Origin: Armatimonadota bacterium
Lineage (GTDB): Bacteria > Sysuimicrobiota > Sysuimicrobiia > Sysuimicrobiales > Sysuimicrobiaceae
NCBI GenBank assembly: GCA_031460175.1
Contig: JAVKGW010000001.1
Span: forward strand, 1-64,000
DNA: 64,000 nt
Reading direction: 5' to 3'
Of this stretch, positions 6,243 to 15,069 are shown piece after piece. A program made the translations under genes and the position numbers. Within the stretch, counting starts at the first letter, position 1. Each line of letters begins with the position of its first letter. The notes under the pieces are model-generated. The model was not told where the DNA came from. It saw only the letters and a list, made by a program, of their open reading frames with translations, and made no database searches.

Positions 6243-8473
6243 CCCGCCCCTCCTGCCCCGACATCCGACGTCCCCACCGCTGCGACGCGTGGAGTCACCC
6301 TCCCCGCCAGGGATCGGACCAGCACCAGGCTCACGCTCGTCGCCATGGCCAGCATCGCCCACACCGGCCTGACGAGCCCGGACACCGACGCCAACACGCC
6401 CACTCCGTTGAACGCCAGGGCCAGGACCACGTTCTGCACGGTCAGGTGGTAGCTGCGCCCCGCGAGCTCTAGCGCTTCCACCACAGCTCCCAGCCGGTCC
6501 CCCACCAGCACCACGTCCGCGCTCTCCACCGCCACGTCGGCTCCCGCGCCGACGGCGATCCCCACGTCCGCCTGCATGAGGGCCGGGGCGTCGTTGATCC
6601 CGTCGCCCACCATGGCGACCCGCCGGCCTGCCCGCTGCAGCGCCCGGACGACCCCCGCCTTCTGCCCCGGGAGCACCTCGCTCAACACCTCCGGGATGCC
6701 CGCCTCCTGTGCCACGGCCCGCGCGGTGCGGTGGTCATCGCCGGTGAGGAGGACCACCCGCAGGCCCCTCCTGCGCAGATCCGCGACGGTGCCCACGGCG
6801 TCGGGCTTGAGCCGGTCCGCGACCCCCAGTACCGCGACCGCCTGGCCGTCGACGGCCAGGAGCACCGCGGTCCAGCCCACCTCCCGAAACTCGGCGGCCG
6901 CGGCCCGAAGCGGGGAAGGATCGACCCCGCCTTCCACGAGGAACTGCTCGGTGCCCACCAGCACCCGATGTCCCCTGACCTTCGCCGCCACCCCGCGGCC
7001 GGGGTGGGCGGTGAACTCCTCCGGCTCCAGCAACGGGATCCCCCGCACCTGGGCGCCGGCCACGATGGCCCTGCCCAGCGGGTGCTCGGAGGGCCGCTCC
7101 GCGCTCGCGGCAAGCTGCAACGCATCCTCTTCCGGGATCCCGCGCGTCCAGCATCCCACCAGGTGTGGCCTTCCCTCCGTGAGGGTTCCCGTCTTGTCGA
7201 AGACGAAGGTGTCCACGCGACCGAGGAGCTGAAAGGCTTCCCCGGATCGCATGAGGATCCCGCGTCGGGCCGCCTCCCCGGAGGCCCGCACGATGCCGAG
7301 CGGGGTGGCCATGCCCAGGGCGCACGGGTATCCCATCACGAGCACGGTGAGAGCCGCCAGCACCGCTCGCGCGGCGTCCGGCCTGCCGCCCGCCACGGCC
7401 GCGCCGGCTGTCCACAGCACGAACCCCGCCGCCGCCGCGGCGAACACCCCGGGCACGAACCACAGCAGGACCCGGTCCACGACCCGCAGGACGCCGGGCT
7501 TGAGGGCCCGCGCCTCGGCCACGTGACGCACCACGGACTGCAGGAAGCTCTCCGGCCCAACCCGGGCCACGCGGATCACGAGGCTACCCCACCGGTTCAA
7601 CGACCCGCCCACCACCTCGTCTCCCGGAAGCTTGTCCACGGGGATGGGCTCGCCCGTGAGCAGGCTCTCGTCGACCGCGGAACTGCCTACCACCACCACG
7701 CCGTCGGCGGGGATGCGTTCCCCCGGCCGCACCCGCAGCAAGTCCCCCGGTCGCAGCTGGTCCACGGGCACTTCCTCCTCGGCTCCGTCCGGGCGCAGCC
7801 TCCACGCGGTCTTGGGCGCCAGGCTCAACAGCGCCCGCACGGACTGCGACGCCCGCACGTGGACCAGCACGGACAGGTACCCTCCCACCAGGTGGAACGC
7901 CAGCACGTACACCGTGGCGCCGAAGAACTCGCCCGCAGGGAAGCCCGGGGCGACGAGGCCGGCGGCTCCGCCCACCAGTCCGGCGAGCGCGGCGGATGCG
8001 GCCAGCACGTCCTGGTTGAGGATGCCCCGGCGCAGGGACTGCCAGGCGTTGCGCAGGACCCACCGGGCCGGCCCCAAGGCGGCGAAGCCGGCCAGAACAC
8101 CCATGGCCAGGGCCCGTGCCCGGCTCGGCCCCCACCAGGCGGACGTCAGCATGAGCGCGGAGGCGACCACGAACAGCCCGGCCGCGGTCCATGCGAGGCG
8201 TCGTGCGTGCGCAAGCTCCCGTTCCTCTTCCGCGGATCGGCCCGCCTCGTCGGGTGGGTGGACGGTGAACCCGACCGCCTGAAGGGTGGCGGTGACCGCC
8301 TCCGGGGTCAGGCGGGCGGGGTCGTACTCCACCAGGGCCTCCTGGTGCGCGATGGAGACGTGCACGGACTCGACCCCGGGAAGCTTCAACACCGCCCGGC
8401 GGACGGACTCCACGCACAGGGAACAGTGCATGCCACCCAGCTTCAGGTGCAGCCTGGCCGCGGCCACCGTCAT
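6239..8473 (-). CDS. P1B-type heavy-metal transporting ATPase (copper-type)
   Basis: A 744-residue metal-exporting ATPase. An N-terminal heavy-metal-associated domain has GMHCSLC (Cys17 and Cys20). TGEPIPVDK in the actuator domain, DKTGTLTEG near residue 426, SEHPLGRA and [14 protein letters not shown] are the ATPase signatures. The membrane metal site that is usually CPC reads YPCALG (Tyr382-Cys384), so one of the two usual Cys ligands is replaced. The start ATG 8473 has GAGGAGGTG directly upstream. A MerR-type promoter precedes it and the MerR gene follows with an ATGA overlap. Cu(I) export is likely, with altered selectivity possible. Confidence 0.93.
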   Translation of the reverse strand: MTVAAARLHLKLGGMHCSLCVESVRRAVLKLPGVESVHVSIAHQEALVEYDPARLTPEAVTATLQAVGFTVHPPDEAGRSAEEERELAHARRLAWTAAGLFVVASALMLTSAWWGPSRARALAMGVLAGFAALGPARWVLRNAWQSLRRGILNQDVLAASAALAGLVGGAAGLVAPGFPAGEFFGATVYVLAFHLVGGYLSVLVHVRASQSVRALLSLAPKTAWRLRPDGAEEEVPVDQLRPGDLLRVRPGERIPADGVVVVGSSAVDESLLTGEPIPVDKLPGDEVVGGSLNRWGSLVIRVARVGPESFLQSVVRHVAEARALKPGVLRVVDRVLLWFVPGVFAAAAAGFVLWTAGAAVAGGRPDAARAVLAALTVLVMGYPCALGMATPLGIVRASGEAARRGILMRSGEAFQLLGRVDTFVFDKTGTLTEGRPHLVGCWTRGIPEEDALQLAASAERPSEHPLGRAIVAGAQVRGIPLLEPEEFTAHPGRGVAAKVRGHRVLVGTEQFLVEGGVDPSPLRAAAAEFREVGWTAVLLAVDGQAVAVLGVADRLKPDAVGTVADLRRRGLRVVLLTGDDHRTARAVAQEAGIPEVLSEVLPGQKAGVVRALQRAGRRVAMVGDGINDAPALMQADVGIAVGAGADVAVESADVVLVGDRLGAVVEALELAGRSYHLTVQNVVLALAFNGVGVLASVSGLVRPVWAMLAMATSVSLVLVRSLAGRVTPRVAAVGTSDVGAGGAG

Positions 8474-8486
8474 CACCTCCTCGACC

Positions 8487-8518
8487 AACCTACAACTTCC
8501 AGCGGACTGGAAGGTCAA
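8487..8518 (-). promoter_or_regulatory. CueR/MerR-type promoter-operator of the metal ATPase operon
   Basis: Minus strand: -35 TTGACC (8518-8513), 20-bp spacer with the dyad CTTCCAG-TCCG-CTGGAAG, -10 TAGGTT (8492-8487). A long 19-20 bp spacer filled by a dyad is the hallmark of MerR-family activated promoters, and TTGACCTTCC with GCTGGAAG closely resembles CueR sites at copA promoters. The transcript leader would be very short, with the ribosome binding site almost at the 5' end. Confidence 0.8.
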
Positions 8519-8533
8519 GCCGATCCGCCTCGC

Positions 8534-8554
8534 CGAACGGCCACGGGCCGTTCG
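8534..8554. repeat. Perfect inverted repeat between divergent genes
   Basis: CGAACGGCC, ACG, GGCCGTTCG: a 9-bp perfect palindrome with a 3-nt centre, just upstream of the copA-type promoter and 158 nt before the MFS gene. There is no T-run, so it is not a typical terminator; it may be an operator. The rest of 8519-8711 shows nothing I can support. Confidence 0.45.
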
Positions 8555-8711
8555 CAGCAGCCCCCGGCGCCTTCCCTGCTCCACCTGTGGCATCCTAAGG
8601 GGTGGGCCACGGCATCGCTTGGAAGACTGCCAGCGTCGGTAGGGGCTTTTCGTTCTGAACCATGCGGACGGTTACGTTCACGCTTGCGGGCCAGGACCTG
8701 GCGGAAGGCGT

Positions 8712-9902
8712 ATGCCACGACCTGGCCGACCAGCGATGACTTCGCCCGTCCCGCCGAGCCGCACCCAGCCGGTCCGGTTCGTGGTCCTCCTCGGCGTGGT
8801 GAGTCTGCTGGCGGACGCCACGTACGAAGGGGCGCGGAGCATTCTGGGGCCGTACCTGCTGGCCCTGGGGGCGACCGCCACGGCGGTGGGGTTCGTCAGC
8901 GGCCTCGGGGAGCTGGTGGGCTATGTCCTACGGCTCGTCTCCGGAAAGGTGGCGGACCGCACGCGCCGCTACTGGGCCCTCACCGCGGGCGGCTACACAG
9001 TCAACCTGCTGTCGGTACCGCTTCTGGCCGTGGTGGGCCGCTGGGAGATGGCCGGGCTGCTGGTTCTCACCGAGCGCGCGGGGAAGGCCCTCCGCACACC
9101 TCCTCGGGATGCCATGCTGTCGTACGCGGCCAGCCGCCTGGGAGCCGGCTGGGCGTTCGGGCTGCACGAGGCCCTGGATCAGGCCGGTGCCGTGGCGGGG
9201 CCTCTTCTGGTGAGCGGGGTCCTGGCTGCGGGGTGGGGTCACCGGGACGCGTTCGCGGCGCTCGCGCTGCCCGCGGTCCTGTGTCTGGCCGCGCTCGCCC
9301 GGGCGTACCGGGAGTTCCCCGAACCCTCCCGCTTGCAGGAGGCCGCCGCGCCCGCGGACGGGGGTCTGGCGCGTGCTCTCCGGCCGTACCTCGTGGGCGT
9401 GGCCCTGGTGGCGGCGGGCTTTGTCGATTTCCCGCTCCTCGCCTACCACTTCAGCCGCACCTCCGCGCTGCCGCCGGCCGCGGTACCCGTGGTGTACGCC
9501 CTGGCCATGGCCGCGGACGCCGCGGCCGCGGTGATCCTGGGCCGGTGGTTCGACCGGTGGGGGATGCCCGTGCTTGCCGTGGGCAGCGCAGCCTCCGCCG
9601 CCTTCGCCCCTCTGGCAATCTTCGGGGGCCCGGGGGGCGCGGTGGTGGGTGCCGCCGTGTGGGGCGCGGGCGTGGGGCTCCAGGAGTCGGTGCTGCGGGC
9701 CGCGGTGGCCCGCCTGGCTCCGCCGGACCGCCGCGCCTTTGCCTTCGGCCTGTTCCAGACGGTGTACGGGGTCGCGTGGTTCGGTGGAAGCGCCCTTTTG
9801 GGCCTGCTGTACGACCTGCACCCCGGGGCCCTGGTTGCCTTCGCGGTGGCCACACAGGTTGCGGCCGCGCTCCGGTTCGCCTGGCTGCCGAGGCGAAGGT
9901 AA
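8712..9902 (+). CDS. Major facilitator superfamily transporter
   Basis: A 396-residue MFS permease with about 11-12 hydrophobic helices. The loop-2/3 signature appears as SGKVADRTRRY and the second half repeats it as LGRWFDRWGMP. ATG 8712 has GGAAGG upstream; ATG 8736 (MTSPVPP) is an alternative. It is divergent from the metal ATPase and followed 54 nt later by a DUF190 gene on the same strand. The substrate cannot be read from sequence; its place beside metal and fluoride resistance genes suggests an efflux function. Confidence 0.88.
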   Translation: MPRPGRPAMTSPVPPSRTQPVRFVVLLGVVSLLADATYEGARSILGPYLLALGATATAVGFVSGLGELVGYVLRLVSGKVADRTRRYWALTAGGYTVNLLSVPLLAVVGRWEMAGLLVLTERAGKALRTPPRDAMLSYAASRLGAGWAFGLHEALDQAGAVAGPLLVSGVLAAGWGHRDAFAALALPAVLCLAALARAYREFPEPSRLQEAAAPADGGLARALRPYLVGVALVAAGFVDFPLLAYHFSRTSALPPAAVPVVYALAMAADAAAAVILGRWFDRWGMPVLAVGSAASAAFAPLAIFGGPGGAVVGAAVWGAGVGLQESVLRAAVARLAPPDRRAFAFGLFQTVYGVAWFGGSALLGLLYDLHPGALVAFAVATQVAAALRFAWLPRRR

Positions 9903-9956
9903 GTTGCCGAAAGGACCGGACGCAGGCGCGGCGAATTCCTCCACCGGGAGGCAGCC

Positions 9957-10307
9957 GTGAAGCTGAGCGAGGAAGGCCTGCTGCTGCGGATCTACGTGGG
10001 GGAGTCCGACCGCTGGCACGACCGGCCGCTGTACGAGGCCATCGTGCTCCGGGCCCGGGAGATGGGGCTGGCGGGGGCCACGGTCCTGCGCGGACTGGCA
10101 GGCTTCGGGGCCAGCAGCCGGATCCACACCGCAAAGCTCCTGCGCCTCTCGGAGGACCTGCCGGTGGTCATCGAGATCGCGGACGAGGCCGAGCGCATCG
10201 AGCGGTTCCTGCCGGTCCTGGACGAGATGATCGGTGAAGGTCTGGTCACCCTCGAGAAAGTCCGCGTGATCCTGTACCGGCACCGGCCGCAGCCTGCGAA
10301 GCGCTGA
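9957..10307 (+). CDS. DUF190 (PII-like) protein
   Basis: A 116-residue DUF190 protein: LRIYVGESDRWHDRPLYEAI, then GLAGATVLRGLAGFGASS and LSEDLPVVIEIADE, which are the family's diagnostic blocks. The fold resembles PII signalling proteins, and DUF190 genes commonly accompany crcB fluoride channels. It starts at GTG 9957 behind GGGAGG. Here it faces crcB convergently with only 3 bases between the stops, instead of sharing crcB's riboswitch-controlled transcript. It probably modulates fluoride or cation handling; the molecular role is not established. Confidence 0.9.
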   Translation: MKLSEEGLLLRIYVGESDRWHDRPLYEAIVLRAREMGLAGATVLRGLAGFGASSRIHTAKLLRLSEDLPVVIEIADEAERIERFLPVLDEMIGEGLVTLEKVRVILYRHRPQPAKR

Positions 10308-10310
10308 GCT

Positions 10311-10688
10311 TCACAGAACTCGGCCCACGAGGACGCCCAGAACCAGCGCCGCGAAGCCCGCCACCGCGCTGCCGAACAGGTTCACCAACCCCGCGCCCCA
10401 CTGTCCCGCCTCCAGCAGCCGGAAGGTTTCGTACTGCCAGGTGGAGAAGGTCGTGTACGCGCCCAAAAACCCGATGCCCAGCAACACCCGCCATTCTCCG
10501 GGCAGAAGCAGCCGCTCCACGGTGACCACCGACAGCACACCCAGAAGGAAGCTGCCCGACAGGTTCACCACCAGGGTCCCGAAGGGGAACCCCGTGTCCA
10601 GGCGGCTCACGACCCACCCGTCCACCACGTAACGGGCGAGCGCTCCGAGTGCGCCGCCGAACAGGACGAGAACGTAGCGCATCCTCAC
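10311..10688 (-). CDS. crcB: Fluoride ion channel CrcB/Fluc
   Basis: A 125-residue four-helix membrane protein that exports fluoride as a dual-topology dimer. Family motifs are GGALGALARYVVDG, FPFGTLVVNLSGSFLLG and GFLGAYTTFSTWQYET, with the phenylalanines and sodium-site glycines expected. The GTG 10688 start lies 8 nt from TAGGGG, which forms the 3' arm of the upstream terminator hairpin; ATG 10682 is in frame but has almost no spacing. The gene is controlled by the fluoride riboswitch immediately upstream. Confidence 0.95.
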   Translation of the reverse strand: MRMRYVLVLFGGALGALARYVVDGWVVSRLDTGFPFGTLVVNLSGSFLLGVLSVVTVERLLLPGEWRVLLGIGFLGAYTTFSTWQYETFRLLEAGQWGAGLVNLFGSAVAGFAALVLGVLVGRVL

Positions 10689-10690
10689 AC

Positions 10691-10716
10691 AAAAAACCCC
10701 TACCGGTTCCGGTAGG
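10691..10716 (-). terminator. Riboswitch-controlled intrinsic terminator before crcB
   Basis: CCTACCGG-AA-CCGGTAGG (8 bp, 10716-10699) is followed by GGTTTTTT on the minus strand. The 5' arm overlaps the end of the fluoride aptamer (CTCCTAC), so ligand binding and terminator formation exclude each other. The 3' arm also supplies the likely crcB Shine-Dalgarno. Confidence 0.85.
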
Positions 10717-10765
10717 AGCCATCAGCCGCAGGTCGCGGCGGTTATGGGCGAGCCCCATCGCCGCG
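10711..10765 (-). ncRNA. Fluoride riboswitch (crcB motif)
   Basis: The minus strand reads GGCGATGGGGCTCGCCC, then ATAACCGCC, then GGCTGATGGCTCCTAC, matching the conserved core of the fluoride aptamer (GGCGAUGG, pseudoknot segment, GAUGGCUCCUAC). It lies directly upstream of crcB and runs into a terminator hairpin, giving an ON switch by antitermination when fluoride binds. Confidence 0.93.
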
Positions 10766-10849
10766 TAGATTTTGCCGAAGAGGATTCTAGCAGGTCGCAC
10801 ACACCGCGGGCAACCGCGGCGTCCGGACCTCCGAGGATTCCAGGGCGTG

Positions 10850-12235
10850 TTAATCCTCCCCCGCGCCCGGGTGCCTTCCGCTCCTTTCCAGAAGCGGCGT
10901 ATGCGCAGTGTGGAGAACGCCCTCAGGCAGCACCAGGGTGAACCGGGCCCCGCCCTCGGGGAGGTTACTGGCCTCCACCCGGCCCCCATGCGCGAGGGCG
11001 ATGTGCTTGGTGATGGCAAGGCCTAAGCCCGCCCCGCCGGACTGCCGCGCGCGGGAGGGTTCCGCGCGGTAGAACCGCTCGAAGATGCGGGGGAGGTGCT
11101 CTGGAGGGATCCCCGGACCCGTGTCCTCCACCACGAAGGCCACCTCCCCTGTCCGACCCTCCGCGCGCAGCCGGACGCTCCCCCCTTCAGGCGTGAACTT
11201 CAGGGCGTTGTCCACGAGGTTGGCGAGGGCCTGCAGCACGCGCTCCCGGTCAGCCGTGAGCCGGACGTCCCCGCCTTCCACCAGAAGGCGGATGCGCTTC
11301 CGGTCCGCGGCCGGCCCGAACCGCTCGACCACCTCCTTCAGCAGGTCGCAGGCCCTCAAAGATTCCCGGCGCAACCGGACGGCCCCGGACTCCAGCACGG
11401 AGAGGTCCAGGAGTTCCTCCGCGAGCCGGCTCAACCGATCCACTTCCTGCACCATCTGTGCCAAGAACCTTCGCGCGAGCTCGGGATCCTCCAATCCTCC
11501 ATCCTGCAGCGCCTCCGCCATGGCCCGCAGGGACGCGAGAGGCGTGCGCAGCTCGTGGGAGATGTTGGCCACGAAATCCCGCCGGAGCGCCTCCACGCGC
11601 CGGAGGTCGGTGAGATCCTGCGTGACCACCACCACGCCTTCTTCCGGTCCCAGAGGCACCGCGGTCACCCGCACCACCTTCCGGTCCGGGACCGCGAGCT
11701 CGATCTCCGACCGCTGGCTCACGCCTTCCTCCACACACCGGCGCAGCAGGGCATCCACCTCATGTCGCCGGAACACCGCCATGGGGGAGGCGCCACGGGA
11801 GCTCTCGAACCGGAATCCCAGCAGCCGCTCCGCGGCTCCGTTGGCGAGCACGAGCCGCCGGTTCCGGTCAAACACCAGAACGCCCTCCTCCATGGTGTCC
11901 AGCACCTTCCGCAGCCGCTCGAACTCCTTCCACGCCCGGGAAAGGGTCTCGGAGAAGTGCCGCGCGGTGGCGTCCACAGCTGCGGCGAGCTCCTCGAGCA
12001 CGTCCCCGGTGGCGGGTTCCAGGGCCTCCGGCACCGGAGGCAGGGATCGGAGGTACCGGGCGAGCCGTGCACACGCATCTCGTAGCCGCCGCTCCCGAAC
12101 GCCGGCAAGGAGGAGTCCTGCTCCGCCCCCCAGCCCGAGGAGGGCCAGCAGCCACCCCGGGACCCGGTCCGCCACCAGTGCCCACAGCCCCACCCCCACC
12201 AGGGATGCACCCAGAAGAACGAAGAGCGTCCGCAC
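10850..12235 (-). CDS. phoR: PhoR-type sensor histidine kinase
   Basis: A 461-residue membrane kinase: two transmembrane helices (about residues 3-22 and 27-45), a PAS domain (about 110-215), the phosphoacceptor motif FVANISHELRTPLAS with His227, then NLVDNALKFTPEGG, VEDTGPGIPP and GGAGLGLAI for ATP binding. The short periplasmic loop fits PhoR, which senses phosphate through the Pst transporter rather than directly. It starts 7 nt after the response-regulator stop and closes the pst operon. Confidence 0.9.
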   Translation of the reverse strand: MRTLFVLLGASLVGVGLWALVADRVPGWLLALLGLGGGAGLLLAGVRERRLRDACARLARYLRSLPPVPEALEPATGDVLEELAAAVDATARHFSETLSRAWKEFERLRKVLDTMEEGVLVFDRNRRLVLANGAAERLLGFRFESSRGASPMAVFRRHEVDALLRRCVEEGVSQRSEIELAVPDRKVVRVTAVPLGPEEGVVVVTQDLTDLRRVEALRRDFVANISHELRTPLASLRAMAEALQDGGLEDPELARRFLAQMVQEVDRLSRLAEELLDLSVLESGAVRLRRESLRACDLLKEVVERFGPAADRKRIRLLVEGGDVRLTADRERVLQALANLVDNALKFTPEGGSVRLRAEGRTGEVAFVVEDTGPGIPPEHLPRIFERFYRAEPSRARQSGGAGLGLAITKHIALAHGGRVEASNLPEGGARFTLVLPEGVLHTAHTPLLERSGRHPGAGED

Positions 12236-12242
12236 GACTCCC

Positions 12243-12935
12243 CTATGCCTCCAGCCGATACCCCACGCCCCGCACCGCCACGAGCCGCACCCCAGAACCC
12301 GCTTCCCGCAGCTTGCGCCGCAGCCAGGAGACGTGCACGTCCACGGTGCGCTCGTCTCCCGTGTAGTCGTAGCCCCACACCCGCTCGATGAGCTGGTCGC
12401 GGGAGAGGACCGCGCCGGCGTTCCGCATGAAAAGCGCCAACAGCTCGTACTCCTTCGGCGCGAGAGGGAGCATCCGATCCCCGCACCGGATCTCGTGCCG
12501 TCGGGGATCCAACACGAGATCTCCCACCTGCACGGACTCCGAGGAAGCCCGGCGGTAGCGCCGCAGGGCCGCCCGTACCCGCGCCAGGAGCTCCCGCATG
12601 GAGAAGGGCTTGGGGATGTAGTCGTCCGCCCCCAGGTCCAACCCCACCACGCGGTCCGTCTCGTCCGTGCGGGCGGTCAGCAGGAGGATGGGGATGTCCC
12701 GCTCCCGCCGGAGCAGGCGGCACACCTCGAACCCGCTCATCTCCGGCAGCATCACGTCCAGGATCACGAGGTCCAGGGGCTCCTGGAGGCCCCGTTCAAG
12801 GGCCGAGGCCCCGTCATACGCCTCGATGACCCGGTAACCCTCCCGCTCCAGGGCGAACCGGAGGGCTTCCACCAAGGGCCGCTCGTCGTCCACCACCAGG
12901 ATCCGGGCGGGCTCGGAGTCCGTCCGCGACTGCAT
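12243..12935 (-). CDS. phoB: PhoB/PhoP-type response regulator
   Basis: A 230-residue OmpR/PhoB-family regulator. The receiver has the acidic pair Asp16-Asp17, the phosphorylation site Asp60 in DLVILDVMLPEMSG, and the Lys in GADDYIPKPFS. The C-terminal winged helix shows LAPKEYELLALFMRNAG and RTVDVHVSWLRRKL. Encoded between arsC and phoR in the pst cluster, it should bind the Pho boxes proposed before pstS and pstC and activate them in low phosphate. Confidence 0.92.
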   Translation of the reverse strand: MQSRTDSEPARILVVDDERPLVEALRFALEREGYRVIEAYDGASALERGLQEPLDLVILDVMLPEMSGFEVCRLLRRERDIPILLLTARTDETDRVVGLDLGADDYIPKPFSMRELLARVRAALRRYRRASSESVQVGDLVLDPRRHEIRCGDRMLPLAPKEYELLALFMRNAGAVLSRDQLIERVWGYDYTGDERTVDVHVSWLRRKLREAGSGVRLVAVRGVGYRLEA

Positions 12936-12947
12936 CCCTCCTCGAGC

Positions 12948-13364
12948 CTACTCCATAGCCTCCACCTCGTCCAGGAACCTCCGGACGCGCCGTCGGAGCG
13001 CTTCCCGAACCGCCCGGAAGGCGGCGAGGATCTCTTCTTCCGATCCTTCTGCGGCAGCGGGGTCTGGAATGGACCAGTGCAGGGTCCGGGCGCCGGGGAA
13101 GACGGGGCAGCGCTCCCGGACCCGGTCGCACACGGTGATCACCCAGTCGAAGCGCTGGCCGACAAATCCTTCCACGGACTTGCTGGTGTGGTGGGAGAGG
13201 TCAATCCCGACCTCCGCCATGACCTGAACCGCGTAAGGGTGCACCCCGCGGGGCTCCGTGCCCGCGCTCGCCACCTCCACCCGTCCCCCTCCCAAGTGCC
13301 GCAGGAGCCCCTCCGCCATCTGGGACCGGGCGGAGTTTCCCGTGCACAGAACCAGGACCCGCAC
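12948..13364 (-). CDS. arsC: Arsenate reductase, thioredoxin-linked type
   Basis: A 138-residue low-molecular-weight phosphatase-fold enzyme reducing arsenate to arsenite. The active loop is [14 protein letters not shown] with Cys7, and the redox pair is Cys79 and Cys86 in [13 protein letters not shown]. The spacing 7/79/86 equals that of the staphylococcal plasmid ArsC (10/82/89), so the full three-Cys relay is present. It sits between pstB (1 nt gap) and phoB, so it is likely induced together with high-affinity phosphate uptake, which also admits arsenate. No arsenite exporter is in the window. Confidence 0.93.
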   Translation of the reverse strand: MRVLVLCTGNSARSQMAEGLLRHLGGGRVEVASAGTEPRGVHPYAVQVMAEVGIDLSHHTSKSVEGFVGQRFDWVITVCDRVRERCPVFPGARTLHWSIPDPAAAEGSEEEILAAFRAVREALRRRVRRFLDEVEAME

Positions 13365-13365
13365 C

Positions 13366-14178
13366 TTACCCGAACCGTCCCGTGATGTAGTCCTCCGTGC
13401 GGCGATCCCGGGGACGGGTGAACACTTCCTCCGTAGGTCCGAACTCCACCAGCTCCCCGTCCAGCAGAAACGCGGTGAAGTCCGAGACCCGGGCCGCCTG
13501 CTGCATGTTATGGGTCACGATGACGATGGTGTAGTTCTGCTTCAGGTCCTCCATCAGATCCTCGATGCGGGCAGTCGAGATTGGGTCCAGGGCGGAGCAC
13601 GGTTCGTCCATGAGCAGCACTTCCGGCTCCACGGCCAGGGCCCGGGCGATGCACAACCGCTGCTGCTGGCCGCCCGAGAGCTCCAGGCCGCTTTTGCGGT
13701 GCAGGTCGTCCTTCACCTCGTCCCACAGGGCCGCCAGGCGTAAGGCCCGCTCTACCCGTTCATCCAGCTCCCGTCGGCTCAGCCTCCGGTGCAGCCGCAG
13801 CCCGAAGGCCACGTTCTCGTAGACAGACTTGGGGAAGGGGTTGGGCTTCTGGAACACCATGCCGATCCGGACCCGGACCTCCACGGGATCCACTCCGGGT
13901 GCGTAGATGTCTTGCCCCCGGAAGAGCACCTGGCCTTCCACCCGGGCACCCGGAATGAGGTCGTTCATGCGGTTCAGAGACCGGATGAGGGTGCTCTTGC
14001 CGCAGCCTGAAGGTCCGATGATCGCGGTGATCCGCCGCTCCGGGATGTCCAGGCTCACCCCCCGCAGGGCCACCCGATCTCCGTACCGAACCCGCAGGTC
14101 CCGGATCTGGAGGACGGGCTCCGTGACCGTCACCGCCCGGTGGGGGATCTGGGGTCGCGTGTCCAGGATCCGCTGCAT
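13366..14178 (-). CDS. pstB: Phosphate ABC transporter ATPase
   Basis: A 270-residue ATPase of the high-affinity phosphate importer. Walker A is [12 protein letters not shown], the signature is [17 protein letters not shown], and Walker B is [28 protein letters not shown] is a PstB-specific Q-loop. ATG 14178 has AGGAGG 5 nt upstream. It follows pstA by 9 nt and precedes arsC by 1 nt, so the genes form one transcript. Confidence 0.96.
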   Translation of the reverse strand: MQRILDTRPQIPHRAVTVTEPVLQIRDLRVRYGDRVALRGVSLDIPERRITAIIGPSGCGKSTLIRSLNRMNDLIPGARVEGQVLFRGQDIYAPGVDPVEVRVRIGMVFQKPNPFPKSVYENVAFGLRLHRRLSRRELDERVERALRLAALWDEVKDDLHRKSGLELSGGQQQRLCIARALAVEPEVLLMDEPCSALDPISTARIEDLMEDLKQNYTIVIVTHNMQQAARVSDFTAFLLDGELVEFGPTEEVFTRPRDRRTEDYITGRFG

Positions 14179-14187
14179 CCGCTCCTC

Positions 14188-15069
14188 CTACCCCTGGATG
14201 GTCGTTCGATTGCGCAGCCAGATGGCGGTGCCGTTCAGAAAGAGCAGTACGGCCAGCAACAGCAGGATTCCCGCCGCGGCCACCCGGTGGAATTCCGGGT
14301 TGGGGAGCGAGACGTAGTTGAAGATCTGGATGGGGAGCACGGTGAAGTAGTCCCAGACGCTTCGGGGCAGAAACGGTACGTACTGCAGGGCTCCCAGCAT
14401 GATGAGGGGCGCGGTCTCCCCCACGGCCCGGGACAGGCTCAGGATGATGCCCGTGAAGATTCCCGGGGCCGCATACGGGAGCACGTGGTGGCGCACCACC
14501 TGCCACCGGGTGGCCCCCAGGGCATACGCCGCCTCCCGCACGGAGAAAGGAACGGCCCGGATGGCCTCCCGGGAGGCCAAGATCACGAGAGGGAGCACCA
14601 GGAGGGCGAGGGTCAGCGCGCCCGCGAGGACGCTTTTGCCCATCCGCATCCCCTCCACGAACACTCCAAGCCCCAAGAGCCCGTACAGGATCGAGGGGAC
14701 GCTCGCAAGGTTCGCGACGTTCACCTCCAGGGCCCGGGTGAGGGGAGAGGGATGTGCGTACTCCTCCAGGTACACCGCGGCGAGCACGCCCAGCGGGAAG
14801 GCCACGAGGCTCATGATGCCCACCACGTAGAGGGTCCCCACCAGGGCGCTGGCATAGCCCGCCTGAGCAGGGAAGCGCGAGGGGAAATGGGTAAGAAGCT
14901 CCGGCCGCAGGTAAGGTGCCCCGTCCCGGGTGACGTCCACCAGCAGGATCCCCAGGAACACCAGCCCCACCAGGGTGGCCGCCTGGCAGGCCGCCACGAA
15001 CACCCGGGCCGTCTGTCTCCGCCGCTCCAGTCGCCGGCGCCCGTCGAGGTCTGCGGCCAGCACGCTCAC
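14188..15069 (-). CDS. pstA: Phosphate ABC transporter permease PstA
   Basis: A 293-residue inner-membrane permease with six hydrophobic segments and the EAA loop [20 protein letters not shown]. PstA-typical stretches include [15 protein letters not shown] and [15 protein letters not shown]. The GTG start at 15069 overlaps the pstC stop (GTGA); GTG 15063 is possible. It pairs with PstC to form the phosphate channel energised by PstB. Confidence 0.94.
   Translation of the reverse strand: MSVLAADLDGRRRLERRRQTARVFVAACQAATLVGLVFLGILLVDVTRDGAPYLRPELLTHFPSRFPAQAGYASALVGTLYVVGIMSLVAFPLGVLAAVYLEEYAHPSPLTRALEVNVANLASVPSILYGLLGLGVFVEGMRMGKSVLAGALTLALLVLPLVILASREAIRAVPFSVREAAYALGATRWQVVRHHVLPYAAPGIFTGIILSLSRAVGETAPLIMLGALQYVPFLPRSVWDYFTVLPIQIFNYVSLPNPEFHRVAAAGILLLLAVLLFLNGTAIWLRNRTTIQG

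Noticed and set aside
6731-10237. Very long plus-strand open frame (over 1100 codons)
   Set aside because: It is antisense to the P-ATPase and then out of frame with the MFS gene; high GC removes stop codons. Composition is Arg/Gly/Pro-rich without motifs.
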